A stretch of 64,000 nucleotides of DNA from Echinostoma caproni. Taxonomy: Eukaryota > Platyhelminthes > Trematoda > Plagiorchiida > Echinostomatidae. Positions 59,895-64,000 of this stretch are shown piece after piece. A program made the translations under genes and the position numbers. The notes under the pieces were generated by a model. The model was not told the origin of the DNA. It made no database searches and was given only the letters and a program-made list of their open reading frames with translations. The first letter of the stretch is position 1, and every line of letters starts with the position of its first letter. The stretch lies in contig UZAN01040099.1 of the NCBI GenBank assembly GCA_900618425.1, forward strand, positions 28,153 to 92,152. Reading direction: 5' to 3'.

Positions 59895-62364
59895 TCAAGA
59901 TGAAAAAGAATGGAAGGGCTCGTTTAAAATCTTATTGGCAAAGGTAACACAAGATCTCATATGACCATTAATAAATTCTGCGATTAATAACTCCTCAGCA
60001 ATTAAAGATGCACGGCTTATTATAAGCAATCCACAACGAGTAGTTTTAAAGTCTTGTTTCAATAGATTACGAAACACTACAGGGGAGCAATAAATTAAAA
60101 TAGGGAGAACGCGTTGATTACCAAGGGAGAACAAAAACGTGTTGGGCAGTGCGAAATTGTCTGAGTTTCCGAAGCTGAAAGGAGAAGCGCCGAAGTTTTC
60201 CTATACAGCTCTGAATGTGTCCACCAACGAAGATTGCAATCGATAGTAACACACAGATATTTCTTTGAGGTCAATTCAAACAAAAGGTTAAAATTAAAGG
60301 TTACAGAGTGCGACGGGAATGTAGAGCGGGAAGAACTAAAAATGCACTCCAAGCACTTGGATGTGTTAAGATTAAGGCCAGAGTGGTTTGAAAGCTGTAG
60401 AATTCGGGACAGATTTTCAGTGAAGGAGGAGAATTCCGAGGACATAAAACGACATCGTCAGCATATTTTTGGATAAGGTCAGGGTGTAGAACTGAGAGAT
60501 CACTAATGAAAGCAGATAAAAAATGCGAAGAGAAGGGAGCACCTTGAAGCACACCAGAGTTAGTGACTAGAGGACTCGAGGAATTCCTGTCCAGATTTGT
60601 GCACTGGATTCTTTCGGTGAACTAGTCAGAAAGCCACAAAAGTAGCTGTCTCGGGGTACCAAAAGATTCAAGCTTCTCAAGTAGGAATGACCAGGACACA
60701 GAATCAAAAGTAGAGGAACAATCAAGAAAAACGCAATAAACAGACTTGGTCGAACTGTTCAATGATTTGCTTATAAAATGAACCAGAATAGACACAGCAT
60801 CCAAATTGGATCTGTTGGGTTTATACGCGATCTGAAGAGGATCATCAGGATGGTGACAAGTGACTGTAAGCGACTCAGGATGGCTTTCTCAGTCAACTTT
60901 AGAACTACAAACGTCAATTCAATGGGACGAAAACGTTTTTCAAGAATGTTTGAGGATGAGGTCTTTCGAACAGATATCATGGTCATTGGTCGCCAAGAAT
61001 CGAGGATCATCTTTGTGGAAAGAGACTCGTTGATGAGGGACGTCATCATACTAGTTAGAGGGGCTGCTCCAAACTTGAGAAACGCTGGAGAAAGACCAAC
61101 AGGGCCCGTAGACGACAATGGTTTGAAGGAACGTAGAAGCTTAAACATTTTACCATTAGGAAAAGGGAACAGATCAGAGTTAGAAACCTCACATGGGAAA
61201 GAGAGTATCTGGTTATTGTTAAACGGATAAAGAAATGCGGCGTTAAGGCTATTTGCATCAACATAACTGTTCACGTGTTTTCCTTTTTCGTTCGCAAACA
61301 AGACAACTTCCTTGCCACAGAAGCCTTGCGTTTTTCGTTTGTAGGATTTGGGAAGCGAAAGTCTTGTTTGCACGTGTTATCTCGGCCTTAATTAGGTTGT
61401 AATATTTTACAGCAGATAGATGGTGATATTTGTAGGACCGTTCCTTTTACCTTCGTCGATAGTTCAAGAGTCGAAATGTAAATTTCGCCGTTGCAAACAA
61501 ACAGCGTTTCCATGGGACAGCAAAAATGGAAAATTGATTTCATCGTTTCGGTGAAAAGACTGGCACAGTTAAGAAGTGATGAACAAGAAGCAAACCAAGA
61601 TTGGGCAATCGTTATGGAGCGACAGAGAAGAGAAATGCGGCTTGATGAAATGTTTCGGAGATGAAACCTCATCTGGTTTGATCGTATGAATGTTGGATAT
61701 GCAGAGCTAGAGTTTATCTTCGGTCTTACCAGGAGAACACAATGATCATTGGTAGTGACTGGGGCGATTAGGTTCATAGAAAACAAAGTGGGATGGTTTT
61801 TGATTACCCGGTGAGGTAAAGAGCTGCCTCTGGTAGGAGAATGAGAGAAATCGGACAAGCCAAAAGAAAGCAGAGGGAAAATGCTTGCATGGTTGAAGTC
61901 ACCAACAGCCAAATGAAGATTCCCGTTTAATATTGGAACCAAAAACGGGATGTAATGATTAAAGAAAGAAGATATATCTGATTGGGAACACGAAGGAGGT
62001 ATATACACATTAGTAATAATTGTACTCTTATATTGGGGAAATCTGAGGTGACAACGAACGGATAAATAGTCAATGGATTTTCAGAATAGCTGGAAACCAC
62101 TTCAGATTTGTCACACCAAGAAGTGTTGATGTACGTTGCCACACCGCCTCCAGTTTTCTTCCTGCTATGTTGTCTATCCTGCTGGTAGCAGTTGAAGTCA
62201 TCTGTCTGCCCGAGAGCATCCTTACCGTTTGGATTTAACCACGTTTCTTGTATGCTTAAAACACATGTGTTGGAATGGATTTGTGTGTTCAGTGAGGAAG
62301 TTAAATCCGAGATCTTTGCGAAGGGAGAGCAAATGTTGGTGCTGACCACTGATGGCACGGTCAT
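59895..62364 (-). pseudogene. CR1-like non-LTR retrotransposon ORF2: endonuclease and reverse transcriptase
   Basis: ORF2 of such elements nicks target DNA and reverse-transcribes the element RNA at the nick. On the minus strand from 62364: NICSPFAKISDL, SIQETWLNP (endonuclease Glu), GGGVATYI, AVGDFNHA and TNDHCVLL complete the endonuclease. After a linker the RT shows STGPVGLSPAFLKF, FRPIELTFVVLKLTEKAIL, VFLDCSSTFDSVSW (motif A Asp), GAPFSSHFLSAFISDL (motif B), QKYADDVVLC (catalytic box), NLNTSKC and YLCVTIDCNLRW. The C-terminal region has VLPILIYCSPVVF. The catalytic residues are still legible, but at least five frameshifts or stops divide it (near 61990, 61380, 60790, 60620 and 60440). About 2.5 kb, the longest retroelement copy in the window. 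ORF1 and the terminal repeats were not found. Confidence 0.9.
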
Positions 62365-63104
62365 CTTGGCAGGAGAGATGCAATTAAGTGCACAAAGTCA
62401 TCCAGCACGCTTACGCTGTTTAATCTAAACATGATTGCTAGGTTCTCCAAGGACATTATTTGGGTGATTTACAGAATTCACAGATTTCAATCTAATGATA
62501 TTCTGACCAGAGTAGGTATCGGTCCGGAACATGTTTGACATCAAGATAAAAATAAAATCCAGTGAGACGACGAACATACAAAACGCAGCGCAGACAATCG
62601 AACTTCGGGCATGCTGTTGATTGAATAATCTTCTGATTTGAATAACAGATGAAGATATATGTTTGCAGAATTCATGTTAGCCATCAACTACACATGTGCT
62701 CGTTCACAGATGGAAACGTGCGCGTATGCGTGTCATGTCAAGCAAAGAAACACACGGGTTAACATCAATAACTGACTAATTTTACTTACTTCATTGATGA
62801 AACGGAATTGATTTTTGACGTAATTTAATTGAGCACAAACAGAAGTTCAGTAATCTGACGATTCCTAAATTTCGCATATGGTATAGAATGAGAGAAAACA
62901 CCATGACGAAACTAAGTAATAAAGGGAGAATCTGTAGATGTCAAGTCAATTGGCATTAGAGAGAATGTGATAGTCGATCCGGCAATTGTGGAGAGAGAAA
63001 AAATCAATTTCTCATAATCAGTAACTGAGTTCAGATTGTATAAATCAATGGAATAAATATCTTTTTACTTCCTTTTTTATTTCATTGAATATGTCAATAT
63101 ACAG
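62365..63104. other. Flank of the CR1-like element
   Basis: The 5' side of the minus-strand element. No ORF1 was recognised. AT-rich sequence without supported genes. Confidence 0.45.
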
Positions 63105-63508
63105 TCAACATTCAGGAAGTGGGGCCCCGGCCACACAAGGCTTGCCTGGGAAGACGGGCTGCGGTGGAGCGGTTCGAACCTGGGACTCCTGGTCCCAAGT
63201 TGGTGACCTAGCCAGGTGAAATCCCATTGATTCCTCTCCAGTTTGTTTTTCAAGCCTCTTGTCAAGTTTTCCGCTTAATGCGAAAATCAGGCAGGCAATA
63301 ACATTTGATTCAAAAGGAACTCTAACTGAAACTCCAGGCACCTCTAACTTACTCGGTTTCTGTGGGTTTAGACGAAATCCGCCCAGACAGCGGTAAATTT
63401 CAACACTCACGCCTGAGCCTTGTGATCTAGTCACCGATTCGTTCGTTTACTAAGCCGGCCGAGGTCAAATATCAGGTCAGGTCAGGTCAGGTCAGGTTAG
63501 GTCAGGTT
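63105..63508 (-). repeat. Unclassified repeat-like block with B-box and TCAGG tract
   Basis: GC-richer than its flanks. A 109-codon minus-strand frame (63105-63434) contains PVFPGKPCVAGAPLPEC but no known domain. The minus strand also has CAGGTTCGAACC, a tRNA-like B box. A pentanucleotide array of TCAGG units (63472-63508) lies at its right edge. It is most likely a dispersed element rather than a gene. Confidence 0.4.
63472..63508 (+). repeat. TCAGG pentanucleotide tandem repeat
   Basis: Seven or so units of TCAGG, one changed to TTAGG. Confidence 0.9.
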
Positions 63509-64000
63509 TCTAGGACGAAAACAGGCTTTCGCCTAACGTGCGTCCAGATTCATACACCAGTAGGATTTTGGACTTCCTCTGGTGCTACGACGTGAATATT
63601 GTTTTCGTGGGTTGTCATGATTCGTTAACCTTCTCTAGATAAACCTTTTTAACTTAACTCTAAACAATACCAGGGGTTTACTTCAGGTGATACTGTTTAG
63701 AGTAAAGTGAAAAAGGTTTACAGAGGGAGGAAAGGTAAGAATATGAAACTAAAAGTACCATTGTGGAGTCGCACTTTCGCACTCATATTAGAGACCGGCA
63801 GTTTTGGCACATTCAGCACTGGCCAGCAAAGGGAGTATCGTGTCACTTTTTTTGTGCGATGTTTGTTTCTTGTATGCCTTCGTGTGCTGCAATGGTGAGT
63901 GGTTTGCTTAGATATGTTCGGGTGCATGCTGTATGCTATACAATGTATGAGAGCGTGGTGGGCTTTTCGTGCGCGGTGTGCAGTAGACCTATTATTATTT
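63509..64000. other. Right edge, no gene seen
   Basis: Open frames on both strands (63707-63927) without domain, start context or splice sites. Confidence 0.45.

Overview
This window looks like non-coding-rich eukaryotic DNA from a flatworm, most probably a trematode. The clues are AT-rich sequence, very long introns, many microsatellites, decayed CR1-like and Penelope-like retroelements, and a short repeat carrying hammerhead-ribozyme motifs like those known from schistosome SINEs and Penelope-like elements. The species cannot be named from the sequence alone. There is one scaffold gap (1390-2028) and four single unresolved bases (14121, 23495, 40044, 47935).

Only one host gene is well supported. 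It is a plus-strand gene for a synaptotagmin-like membrane protein with two C2 domains. One long exon (about 27022-28643) encodes the membrane segment, a serine-rich linker and the first C2 domain. A second exon (46867-47324) encodes the second half of the C2B domain and the stop codon. The phases of the two exons do not match, so at least one exon lies unfound in the 18.2 kb between them. The acidic calcium-binding residues are absent from the segments that can be read, so the protein is probably calcium-independent.

The rest is mainly a transposon graveyard. From left to right: a broken Tc1/mariner transposase (2440-3396, minus) abuts a Penelope-like element with reverse transcriptase and GIY-YIG endonuclease (3616-4876, plus). 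A stretch at 5100-6405 holds two diverged copies of an unidentified repeat, the second ending in 21-bp units. A CR1-like 3' end lies at 34951-35657. A second, different Penelope-like element lies at 49840-50900 (minus), a CR1-like endonuclease remnant at 55322-55975 (plus), and the longest retroelement, a CR1-like ORF2, at 59895-62364 (minus). All are frameshifted or carry stops.

The most interesting material is a dispersed family of short retroelements. It combines tRNA-like A and B boxes with a minimal type I hammerhead ribozyme that has a CAGCUG stem III. There are six copies (14.5, 33.7, 43.5, 45.4, 51.4 and 51.6 kb). Three sit in the big intron of the synaptotagmin-like gene, and two are head to head just upstream of the second Penelope-like element. 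Between that pair and the element lies a large inverted repeat (51015-51238) built of the same 21-bp units seen at 6304-6405. These units read as a leucine-rich heptad coiled coil.
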